Shown here: positions 1 to 6,705 of the stretch, piece by piece
Layout: each line of letters starts with the position of its first letter
Position numbering within the stretch: the stretch's first letter is position 1
The notes under the pieces: model-generated
What the model saw: only the letters and a program-made list of their open reading frames with translations
The model's database searches: none
Told to the model about the DNA's origin: nothing
Translations under genes and position numbers: made by a program
Assembly (NCBI GenBank): GCA_050116035.1
Contig: JASFPJ010000050.1
Coordinates: 1 to 14,713 of the forward strand
DNA length: 14,713 nucleotides
Source: SOIA01 sp050116035
GTDB lineage: Bacteria; Acidobacteriota; Aminicenantia; Aminicenantales; Aminicenantaceae
Direction: 5' to 3'

Positions 1-699
1 CCTGAAACAACAAGCGATTATGAAGTAAAGGTTAAAGTGCCACAAACGGAGATCACAGGAACCCTTCTGTATAAAAGGCACAAAACAGATGATCCCTGGA
101 CAAAAATGACGATGGTGAGAGAAGACGATTTCCTGGCTGGCAGTATTCCCAAACAGCCCTCGGCTGGCAAAATGGAATATAAAATATTCCTCGCCTCCAA
201 AGGAAAAGAAATATCCTTATCCGGGGAAAAATCCGTGATCATTCGCTTCAAAGATCCTGTCCCTGGTGTCATACTCATTCTTCACATCATCATCATCTTC
301 TTGGCCATGATGTTTTCGACACGAGCCGGGATCGAAGCGCTCAATCCCAAAGGCAATCCGAGAAAATTGGTTTTCTGGACGATTGGGCTCCTGATCGTGG
401 GCGGCTTTATTCTCGGTCCAGTCGTTCAAAAATATGCTTTCGGCGCATTCTGGACTGGATTCCCCTTCGGGAGTGACCTGACAGATAATAAAATACTCAT
501 CGCCATGATCGGGTGGATCGCGGCTCTGATTGCAGGACGCCGGGGGAAGCCGGCTCGCTGGTGGGTGTTGGGAGCTTCGATCTTGCTGCTGGCTGTCTAT
601 CTCATCCCCCACAGCCTTCTGGGGTCTGAACTGGATTATTCTCAGCTTGACGTTTCTTCTCCGCTTTCACAAGAAGTTACAGGAACTTACTTTCCCTAA
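1..699 (+). CDS. Conserved polytopic membrane protein, 3' part (start lies before the window)
   Basis: The frame is open from base 1 and stops at TAA 697-699, so the true start is upstream; the GTG at 37 is only an internal codon. The visible part has a beta-rich soluble segment (about bases 1-250, ending IIRFKDPVPG) and then four predicted membrane segments at about 268-318, 367-423, 493-537 and 556-609. The loop after the second segment carries a striking motif, VQKYAFGAFWTGFPFG followed by DLTDNK, and the last segment is followed by PHSLLGSELDY. From memory, this motif set recurs in uncharacterised membrane proteins of several phyla; I know of no assigned function. The soluble part could be an extracytoplasmic Ig/Fn3-like domain, but this is inference. 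It converges on the TonB-like gene with a 110-nt gap in which I see no clear terminator hairpin. Confidence 0.8.
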   Translation, partial: PETTSDYEVKVKVPQTEITGTLLYKRHKTDDPWTKMTMVREDDFLAGSIPKQPSAGKMEYKIFLASKGKEISLSGEKSVIIRFKDPVPGVILILHIIIIFLAMMFSTRAGIEALNPKGNPRKLVFWTIGLLIVGGFILGPVVQKYAFGAFWTGFPFGSDLTDNKILIAMIGWIAALIAGRRGKPARWWVLGASILLLAVYLIPHSLLGSELDYSQLDVSSPLSQEVTGTYFP

Positions 700-809
700 A
701 ATATCCTTTCCAATCAAAATTCAAGTTCTGGAAATCCAGTCTATCAGCTACTAGTCTTCATTGCTTTGAGATCACCAAAAATAAACGTGCAATTCTTTTC
801 TATTCACTA

Positions 810-1796
810 TCATCTGAGCCTAAAATAAACGCGGACAATAAAAGCAACTGGAGAAGGTTTTCCTTCAAAGATAAAGGGCTCGTATATCCACTGCTTGACA
901 GCATCGACAGCCGGTTTATCTAATAGAGGAATTGACCTGAAAACTTTGACTTCAGTGACTCTTCCGTAGATATCCGTCCTTACGCCTAAGACAACCGTGC
1001 CTTTTATCCCCTTCTTTCTTGCCTCTTCAGGATAAATGGGGGGAACTTCTCTGATCGGTCTTGGCGGCTTGATCTCGCCTACAGCTTGAACAGCCCCTTT
1101 AGCAAATGCTTCGAGTTCTTCCTCTGTCGGAGGTTGTGGCGGTGGTGGCGGTTGTAGCATTGGAGGGAAGCCTTCTTTTTTAGGAGGCGGAGAAGGCTGC
1201 GTTTTCTTTTTGGGCGGCGGTGGCGGTGGTGGCGGGGGAGGAGGCAAGATTTCACCATCGGACGAAATCACACTGGTGATGTGGAAAGAAAGAAAATAGG
1301 GCTGGCCCTTCCTGTCCTCAAACCCGAAAACAGCCGCATTTCCTCCAGGCAGCGTGATTCCTGTCGTCAGTATGTTCTTGTGCTTATCCTCGACAATTTC
1401 ATTAACAAAAATAACGAATTGACCCATGCCTTTCCATTCGGTCAACCGGATCGCTAAGAGGTATTCGTTGCCGTTCAGACGAAAATAATGCCGGGCCATT
1501 TCCTGCACTCTTTCTCCGACTTTCAAATCCGCTTCGGTGAGCAGGTCCACTTCCTGAAGATTGAAGACTCTCTTGATCTTTTCTCTTTCTTTTTCCAATT
1601 CAAACTCGGTCGGGATAGTCGCAGAGACTGTGGATTGGAGATAAGAGGTAGTGACGAATCGAAGCGGCACAGGGCTCCCTTCTTTGGCTCCTTCATAGAC
1701 TCTCAATTTGATATTCAGCATTTCGGAGGCTTGAAGATGAAGCAGAAAAACGGCCATCAGAAATCCAATGAACACAATCAATTTTTTCTTAAACAC
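810..1796 (-). CDS. TonB-family protein with polyproline linker
   Basis: 328 aa with a GTG start. It is supported by a strong AGGAGG (complement of 1803-1808) six bases upstream, which sits in the 12-nt gap after the anti-sigma gene. Residues 1-24 form a signal or anchor (hydrophobic 6-22, then LQAS). Residues 25-180 are a beta-rich domain I do not recognise. A linker follows, with 11 consecutive prolines at 185-195 and a second Pro-rich stretch at 211-223, then a TonB C-terminal domain at about 245-328 (PPIYPEEARKKGIKGTVVL, later AVDAVKQWIYEPF). In the family, the C-terminal domain contacts TonB boxes of outer-membrane receptors to transmit energy from the ExbBD motor. No exbB or exbD is seen here. 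The hydrophobic segment could be cleaved, which would make this a periplasmic TonB-domain protein rather than a classical anchored TonB. Third gene of the sigma/anti-sigma operon. Confidence 0.85.
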   Translation of the reverse strand: MFKKKLIVFIGFLMAVFLLHLQASEMLNIKLRVYEGAKEGSPVPLRFVTTSYLQSTVSATIPTEFELEKEREKIKRVFNLQEVDLLTEADLKVGERVQEMARHYFRLNGNEYLLAIRLTEWKGMGQFVIFVNEIVEDKHKNILTTGITLPGGNAAVFGFEDRKGQPYFLSFHITSVISSDGEILPPPPPPPPPPPKKKTQPSPPPKKEGFPPMLQPPPPPQPPTEEELEAFAKGAVQAVGEIKPPRPIREVPPIYPEEARKKGIKGTVVLGVRTDIYGRVTEVKVFRSIPLLDKPAVDAVKQWIYEPFIFEGKPSPVAFIVRVYFRLR

Positions 1797-1808
1797 GGTA
1801 GTCCTCCT

Positions 1809-2273
1809 TTATGATTTCTTTTCCACCCAGACAAAGTATGTATTCGAATCCTGGGGATGATAGATATAAGCCTGAGCCGGTTCATTCTCGATCTCTATGT
1901 AATCAATCTGGAACTGCCCCGTAAGGAATTCCTCTGATGGGCCATTGCCCGGCGAGAAAGGTGAAAAAAGCCAGAGCCATACGGCTACTGCAGCAAACAA
2001 AACGGCCGCCGCAGTTACCCATTTCCATCGGAGCCACAGAGGGACTCTCACCTCTTCCCTGCCCTCATCAATCCTGGCCTTTACGGCTGGCCATAGACTC
2101 TCCAGGTCCTCAAGTTCACTCTCTTGAATCAATAAAGGTCTCACTTCTTTCACATCGGCCAATCGGCTGAGGCAGGCTGGACATTCCCGGATATGGCGGC
2201 GGATCAAAAATCCCTGCCAACGTTTTATCGGCAAAACGGTAAAAAGAAAATCGATGAGTTTGCACCTAAACAT
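1809..2273 (-). CDS. Zinc-binding transmembrane anti-sigma factor
   Basis: 154 aa. The ATG at 2273 lies inside the last codons of the sigma gene (8-nt overlap) and is preceded by GGAG seven bases upstream, which suggests translational coupling. The N-terminal cytoplasmic part has the anti-sigma zinc signature H27-x3-C31-x2-C34 (HIRECPAC), with Cys4 as a possible fourth ligand. One membrane segment lies at about 86-104 (WVTAAAVLFAAVAVWLWLF). A short extracytoplasmic tail of about 50 residues ends in FQIDYIEIENEPAQAYIYHP and VWVEKKS. By family, such proteins hold an ECF sigma factor at the membrane until a signal releases it. The short tail leaves little room for a large sensor domain, so sensing may depend on a partner, possibly the TonB-like protein encoded next (inference). 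Confidence 0.85.
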   Translation of the reverse strand: MFRCKLIDFLFTVLPIKRWQGFLIRRHIRECPACLSRLADVKEVRPLLIQESELEDLESLWPAVKARIDEGREEVRVPLWLRWKWVTAAAVLFAAVAVWLWLFSPFSPGNGPSEEFLTGQFQIDYIEIENEPAQAYIYHPQDSNTYFVWVEKKS

Positions 2274-2817
2274 TTTCTTTCTCCAGTAAAAACTTGATTT
2301 TTTTTCTGGCTTTGTGAAGGTGAATCCTTGCGGTGTTGGGAGAACACTTCAACACTTCAGATATCTCTCGACTCGTATACCCTTCACCGGCCCAGAGATA
2401 AAGAGTGGTTCTCTCTTTGGGGCTCAATCTCTCCAGAAGACCGTGGAGATGAGGATTGTGTGTCGACGGGCTCAAACCTGGGGAACGCGCTATTCCTGCG
2501 GCTTCCATTTTTGCCTTTTTGTAAAAATCAAAGAACCGCCGTCTTTTCCTCAGCAAGTCAAGGCATCGCTTGTAGAGAATCGAGAAGAGCCAATTGGAAA
2601 AACTCTTGTTCATATCGAATCTATCCAGACTGTGATAGGTCTGCAAAAACATTTCCTGACAGGCGTCTTCAGCGTCTTCCCGGTTTCCCAGGATGTTTAA
2701 AGCTAAAGCCATGGCCTTTCCTCTGTATTTTTCCACTATTTTTCTAAACTCCTCCACTTCTCCATGCAGACATTCTCTCACTAACTGAGCGTCATTCATG
2801 CGATTCGTTTTTTTCAC
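2266..2817 (-). CDS. ECF-type RNA polymerase sigma factor
   Basis: 183 aa, typical ECF length. Region 2 covers about residues 10-94 (LALNILGNREDAEDACQEMF, then SFSNWLFSILYKRCLDLLRK). Region 4 covers about 126-178 (LSPKERTTLYLWAGEGYTSR, then a helix-turn-helix with SPNTARIHLHKARKKI). Regions 1.1 and 3 are absent, as expected for ECF factors. The start drawn is GTG at 2817. An AAGGA lies about 15 nt upstream, rather far, so the ATG at 2799 (MNDAQL) is an alternative start that removes six residues. It heads the operon sigma, anti-sigma, TonB-like and is divergent from the S9 peptidase. ECF factors often drive their own operon, but I could not recognise a duplicated -35/-10 pair that would show the regulon. 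Confidence 0.95.
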   Translation of the reverse strand: MKKTNRMNDAQLVRECLHGEVEEFRKIVEKYRGKAMALALNILGNREDAEDACQEMFLQTYHSLDRFDMNKSFSNWLFSILYKRCLDLLRKRRRFFDFYKKAKMEAAGIARSPGLSPSTHNPHLHGLLERLSPKERTTLYLWAGEGYTSREISEVLKCSPNTARIHLHKARKKIKFLLEKENV

Positions 2818-2865
2818 TTCTATTACGTCTGGTCCTTAAAAAGTGTTTATAGGCCTTCTAAGAAA

Positions 2866-2871
2866 ATGATA
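2866..2871 (-). promoter_or_regulatory. Possible extended -10 for the sigma operon
   Basis: On the minus strand the sequence reads TGCTATCAT, an extended -10-like box (TGn then TATCAT) about 50 nt upstream of the GTG start. No convincing -35 lies at 16-18 nt spacing. If the operon is autoregulated by its own ECF factor, the real promoter would not look like this, so this is a weak suggestion. Confidence 0.2.
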
Positions 2872-2938
2872 GCACAGGTATCCCCATTTTGCTCTTTGAC
2901 TTTTCCGGAGTGATTTTCTATCTTATAAGACCACATGT

Positions 2939-3129
2939 ATTGGACAGAGTTAATTTTGGGCCTTTTTCAAAAGTGATATGATTAAAGTGTCAACGCGAGC
3001 GAAGCATGGCAATCTCGTATAGAAAAAATAGATTTATTTTTATAAGATTGCCACGCTTCGCTCGCAATGACACTTGTCTCATTTATTTGGAGCAAACTTA
3101 AGTTTGAGCATCAAAATCTCACATCCATT
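2939..3129. mobile_element. Nested inverted-repeat (MITE-like) element, copy A
   Basis: About 191 bp in the divergent gap between the sigma gene and the S9 peptidase. The inner arms are REP-like: 2987-3016 (left, slightly degenerate) and 3044-3073 (right, containing TTCGCTCGCAATGACAC), with a short AT-rich loop. The outer flanks also match those of copy C. The left flank begins ATTGGACAGAGTTAATTTTG at 2939, close to the copy C end ATTGGGGACAG, and shares TGATAT-nn-AT before the inner arm. The right flank 3105-3129, read on the minus strand, matches the end of copy C at 17 of 25 positions by hand count, including ATGCTCA. A perfect palindrome CAAACTTAAGTTTG lies at 3093-3106. No protein is encoded. 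The outer boundaries are my estimate from copy comparison. Confidence 0.7.
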
Positions 3130-3131
3130 CA

Positions 3132-3151
3132 AATTTTGCATCCGCAAAATT
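3132..3151 (+). repeat. Small hairpin in the peptidase leader
   Basis: AATTTTGC and GCAAAATT form a perfect 8-bp stem around the loop ATCC, ending 19 nt before the AGGAGG ribosome binding site (3171-3176) of the S9 peptidase. It has no T-run, so it is not a terminator. It could be an mRNA 5' stabiliser or an operator. Its function is not shown by sequence. Confidence 0.35.
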
Positions 3152-3181
3152 CAAAATAAAATATTCGTAAAGGAGGATTAA

Positions 3182-6070
3182 ATGATAAAAAAATTAAAAG
3201 TCACTCTGATCATTCTTTTGTGGGTATTTTTGGTCCTTCCCGGCTATTCTGTCCAGGAAGAAAAAGCCGCGCCTCAAAAGCCCAGGCCGATTGAACTCAA
3301 AGACATCCTCGCCTGGAAAAGCATAGGAAGCTCTGTCCTCTCCGACGACGGTCAGTGGTTCGCGTACAGTCTTTCCCCGAACAAGGGAGATAGCGAAGTC
3401 ATTATCAGGCAAACAAAAGGAGATAAAGAATACAAGTTTCCTATCGGCGAAGCTCCACGGTTCGCCTCTGGAGCCATTTCTTTCTCTGAGGATTCCAAGT
3501 GGCTGGCTTTTACGATCTACCCGACAGAAAAGGAAGCGAAAAAGCTCAGAAAACAGAAGAAAAAACTCTACAATAAAGTCGCCCTCCTCAATCTTTCCTC
3601 AGGGAAAAAAGTGGAGTTCGAGAAGACAAAGAAATTCACTTTTTCCGGTGAGACCGCCAAATGGATGGCTCTCCACAAATATCCGCCTGAAAGCCAAGCT
3701 CAAGAAAAGGATAAATGGGCCGGGACAGACCTGATTCTCTATGAGCTCATCTCTTCCAAAGAGCTTAATATCGGGAACGTATCCGAGTATGCGTTTGACA
3801 AGAAAGGCCTCTGGTTAGCCATGGTGGTCGATGCAAAAGAGATGAGCGGTAACGGAATCCAGCTGAGAAACATGCAGACAGGTGTCGTTCTCTCACTCGA
3901 TAATGATAAAGCGGTTTACAAGAGGCTGAACTGGACAGAAGAGGGAGAAGCACTGGCTGTTTTAAAAGGCAAAGAAGACGAAAACTATGAAGACAAGCTC
4001 TACAGCGTGATCGGTTTCACAAACTTCATCAAAGGATCGCCCAATAAAACTGTTTATGAACCTGCGAAGGATAAAAATTTCCCCGGGGGCATGACGATCA
4101 GCCCGAATAGAACGCCAGTCTGGACAGATGACTTTTCCGGAATTCTGTTCGGCATTCACGAAGTCAAAGAGAAAGAAGACAAGGAAAAAGAAAAAACGGA
4201 AAAAGAAAAAGACAAACCTGAAGAAACTCCTGAAAAGAAAAAAGAAAAACCAGAGCCGAAGGAGAAACCTAAGCCTGAAAAAGAGGAGGAAGAGGAGCCA
4301 GCCGACCTGGTCATCTGGCACTGGCTGGATAAAAGGCTCCAGTCCATGCAGCAGGTTCAAGAAAACAGGGATAAGAATTTCAATTTTCTCTGCATCTACA
4401 GAGTCAAAGAAAAGAAGTTTATCCGGCTCGCAGACGAAGACGTGAGACAGGTGACCGCTGCGCCTAAACACCGTTGGGCTATCGGGCTCGACAATCAAGA
4501 ATACGAGCTAATCGGAAATCTTGAGGGACGTCGTTACCGGGACGTCTATGTGATTGATCTGAAGACAGGAACCCGTAAACTCGCACTTAAAAAATGCCGC
4601 TGGTATTTTATGCCCTCACCGGATGGGACTCATTTTCTCTTTTACGATGATGGACACTATTACACCTACGAGATGGCCTCAGGAAAAAAATTCAACATCA
4701 CCAAGGACGTGCCGACCTCCTTCATCAACGAAGAAGACGACCATAATGTCATTAAGCCACCGATATACCCACGTATCGGGTGGACGAAAGATGGCGTGTC
4801 TATTCTTCTGTATGACAACTGGGATATCTGGAATGTTTCTGTTCATGGCGGTAAGGCTGTCAACCTCACAGTCAACGGCAAAAAGGATGGCATCCGCTAC
4901 AGGAGCCGCTATAGACTCGATCCCGAAGAAAAGGGCATAGACCTTTCCAAACCGCTCTACATAAGCGCTTACGGAGAATGGACTAAAAAAGGAGGAGTGG
5001 CCCGTGTGGATAAAGGAAAACCCGGAGCCAAAATGCTGCTCTGGGATGATGCTTCATTTTCAATCCGCAAGGCTGAAAAGGCAGATGTCTATCTCTACAC
5101 CAGGCAAACCCACGAAGATTATCCTGACTACTATGTCACTGACAGCTCTCTTAAAAAAGGAACAAGGATAACAGAAGCCACTCCCCAGCAGAAAGAATTC
5201 CTCTGGTCATCCGGCAGCATCCTTCTCGATTACGAAAGCGATAAAGGAGATAAACTCCAAGCCGCTCTTTATCTGCCGGCAAATTACGAGAAAGGGGAAA
5301 GCTATCCGACTATTGTCTACATCTATGAAAAACTCTCTCAAGGACTTAACCGCTATTACACACCCTCAGCGAGAGGCTTTAACAAATCCGTATACACGAG
5401 CAACGGGTATGCTGTATTGATGCCGGATATCGTCTATAAAGTGAATGATCCCGGGATGTCCTCAGTCTGGTGTGTCCTGCCAGCCATCAATGCGGCAGTT
5501 GAAACCGGAGTTGTGGATAAGGAAAGAATTGGGATTCATGGACATTCCTGGGGCGGCTACCAATCTTCCTTTCTGGTAACCCAGACAGATATTTTCAGGG
5601 CCTGTGTCACAGGGGCCCCGCTGACGAACATGATCAGCATGTACAGTTCCATTTACTGGAACTCAGGATCTGCCAATCAGCCCATTTTTGAAAGCAGCCA
5701 GGGACGGTTCGAAGGCGGTTATTGGGATAACATCGAGGCCTATACCCGAAACTCTCCTGTCTATTTTGCAGAAAACGTGAAAACACCGCTGATTATCCTC
5801 CACAACGATAAAGACGGCGCTGTGGACTGGAACCAGGGAATCGAATACTTCAACACACTCAGACGCCTCGGAAAATCAGTGGTCATGCTCCAGTACAAAG
5901 GTGAGAATCACGGGCTGCGAAAACCAGAAAATCAAAGAGACTACACCATCCGGATGCGGCAATTCTTCGACCACCATCTCAAAGGAAAACCGGCTCCTGA
6001 CTGGCTCAAGGAAGGCGTTTCCCATCTCAAGCTGAAAGACCATCTCAAGGAGATGTCTAAAAAGAAATAA
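3182..6070 (+). CDS. Exported S9-family (prolyl oligopeptidase/DPP-type) serine peptidase
   Basis: 962 aa. The ATG follows AGGAGG at 3171-3176 with 5-nt spacing. Residues 1 to about 24 are a signal peptide (KK, then LIILLWVFLVLPG), so the enzyme is probably periplasmic or secreted. Residues of about 30-650 resemble a WD/PD40-type beta-propeller (repeated blocks such as LSDDGQWFAYSLS and FSEDSKWLAFTIY). The C-terminal alpha/beta-hydrolase domain (about 680-945) has the nucleophile in GHSWGGYQ (Ser789), the acid in HNDKDGAVD (Asp878 is the best match to the DPP4-type position) and His910 in ENHG. Family members release N-terminal dipeptides or cut small peptides, with the propeller gating the site. 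A 44-residue, almost purely Lys/Glu/Pro insert at 329-372 is predicted disordered and extends one propeller region. Flanked by MITE-like copies A and B. Substrate specificity cannot be read from sequence. Confidence 0.95.
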   Translation: MIKKLKVTLIILLWVFLVLPGYSVQEEKAAPQKPRPIELKDILAWKSIGSSVLSDDGQWFAYSLSPNKGDSEVIIRQTKGDKEYKFPIGEAPRFASGAISFSEDSKWLAFTIYPTEKEAKKLRKQKKKLYNKVALLNLSSGKKVEFEKTKKFTFSGETAKWMALHKYPPESQAQEKDKWAGTDLILYELISSKELNIGNVSEYAFDKKGLWLAMVVDAKEMSGNGIQLRNMQTGVVLSLDNDKAVYKRLNWTEEGEALAVLKGKEDENYEDKLYSVIGFTNFIKGSPNKTVYEPAKDKNFPGGMTISPNRTPVWTDDFSGILFGIHEVKEKEDKEKEKTEKEKDKPEETPEKKKEKPEPKEKPKPEKEEEEEPADLVIWHWLDKRLQSMQQVQENRDKNFNFLCIYRVKEKKFIRLADEDVRQVTAAPKHRWAIGLDNQEYELIGNLEGRRYRDVYVIDLKTGTRKLALKKCRWYFMPSPDGTHFLFYDDGHYYTYEMASGKKFNITKDVPTSFINEEDDHNVIKPPIYPRIGWTKDGVSILLYDNWDIWNVSVHGGKAVNLTVNGKKDGIRYRSRYRLDPEEKGIDLSKPLYISAYGEWTKKGGVARVDKGKPGAKMLLWDDASFSIRKAEKADVYLYTRQTHEDYPDYYVTDSSLKKGTRITEATPQQKEFLWSSGSILLDYESDKGDKLQAALYLPANYEKGESYPTIVYIYEKLSQGLNRYYTPSARGFNKSVYTSNGYAVLMPDIVYKVNDPGMSSVWCVLPAINAAVETGVVDKERIGIHGHSWGGYQSSFLVTQTDIFRACVTGAPLTNMISMYSSIYWNSGSANQPIFESSQGRFEGGYWDNIEAYTRNSPVYFAENVKTPLIILHNDKDGAVDWNQGIEYFNTLRRLGKSVVMLQYKGENHGLRKPENQRDYTIRMRQFFDHHLKGKPAPDWLKEGVSHLKLKDHLKEMSKKK

Positions 6071-6090
6071 TTAACTGAGATTGTCTCCAA

Positions 6091-6313
6091 GTAAAGTTAT
6101 TGATGTCATTGCGAGCGAAGCGTGGCAATCTCGTAAAAAGGATATCTTTATTTCCATATTAACTTCATTTTATCTTATGAGATTGCCACACTCCCTTCGG
6201 TCACTCGCAATGACACAAGGTCGAGATTGCCACGCTTCGCTCGCAATGACACTTTTGCCTTCAATATCAATTCAAATAGATTTATCTAATTAGTGAGCAT
6301 AAACATCTATCCC
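6091..6313. mobile_element. Nested inverted-repeat (MITE-like) element, copy B, three-armed and left-truncated
   Basis: It begins about 20 nt after the peptidase stop codon. Arm 1 (+) is 6104-6135. Arm 2 (-) is 6178-6216, a variant containing CACTCCCTTCGGTCACTCG. Arm 3 (-) is 6222-6252, the standard form. The order +, -, - means one extra arm compared with copies A and C. The loop after arm 1 contains TAAAAAGGATATCTT (6134-6148). The right outer flank carries CTAATTAGTGAGCATAAA (6286-6303), identical to copy C, then ATCTATCCC, similar to its outer end. The matching left outer flank is missing, because the coding region ends where it should lie. The 70-codon reading frame through this block is a translation of the repeat, not a gene. 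Confidence 0.75.
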
Positions 6314-6705
6314 TTTTTTCTTTTTTCTGTTTTTTCATCTGAGTTGAATCCTCTCCCCATTTCTTCAATAAAACAGTCTATTCGGACACAATCAGACTTG
6401 GAATTCCAGTTTAATTTGGAGTGTGAATAGAGAGGCGCTGGCTGTCGAGGCGCCAAGGTTTGGAAAAGGAAGCGGGGCTAAGGAGGATCCTCTCCAGCCA
6501 GCTAATTATATTACTTATCTTACCACATTATAGTGGAGAATTTTCAAAAAAGTCAAAAAAATGAGGAATTATGATTTTTTTTATCGCTCCTTCCCTCTTA
6601 GCTTTTCTAAGATTATATCATAATTTTAAATTCTTCAAGCAATTTTTTAATAATATTAAAAAAATTTTATCCCGAAGCCATAGTATTAATCTCACTGCGA
6701 ATAAC
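6314..6705. other. Gene-free spacer with a GC-rich structured island
   Basis: No convincing gene is seen on either strand. Most of it is AT-rich, including a 9-bp inverted repeat AATTATGAT (6567-6575) and ATCATAATT (6617-6625). Against this, 6425-6505 is clearly GC-rich and can fold: GCTGGCTG (6437-6444) plus GAGG (6447-6450) pair with CCTC (6489-6492) plus CAGCCAGC (6495-6502), giving 12 bp with a symmetric TC/TC internal loop. A short GGCGC/GCGCC pairing at 6434-6453 would compete with it. This could be a small RNA gene, a decayed insertion or a relic. I recognise no known RNA family. Confidence 0.4.

Noticed and set aside
2314..2747. Plus-strand ORFs antisense to the ECF sigma gene
   Set aside because: They overlap a gene with clear family motifs, have no ribosome binding site and give unrecognisable products.
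3962..4498. Long ORFs on the opposite strand and in another frame across the Lys/Glu insert
   Set aside because: Low-complexity AAA/GAA-rich codons of the real peptidase frame create stop-free shadow frames; their products are monotonous Phe/Leu or Lys runs.
3182..6070. Composite transposon carrying the peptidase between copies A and B
   Set aside because: The elements are small non-coding palindromes found in intergenic DNA generally; copy B is incomplete and no transposase is present, so flanking is best explained by insertion into the two gaps.
6081..6293. 70-codon plus-strand ORF downstream of the peptidase
   Set aside because: It is a translation of the three repeat arms of copy B (peptides such as ASEAWQS and RSLAMT are typical of this repeat), with no ribosome binding site.
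6341..6359. tRNA 3' half-like GAGTTGAATCCTCTCCCCA
   Set aside because: The T-loop lacks TTCGA, and no anticodon or D arm can be drawn in the T-rich sequence upstream.
6425..6505. Possible SRP (4.5S) RNA because of GGAAAAGGAAGCGGGGCTAA
   Set aside because: The conserved CCGGAAGG-AGCAGCC apical domain and its pairing are not there; only a loose purine resemblance exists.
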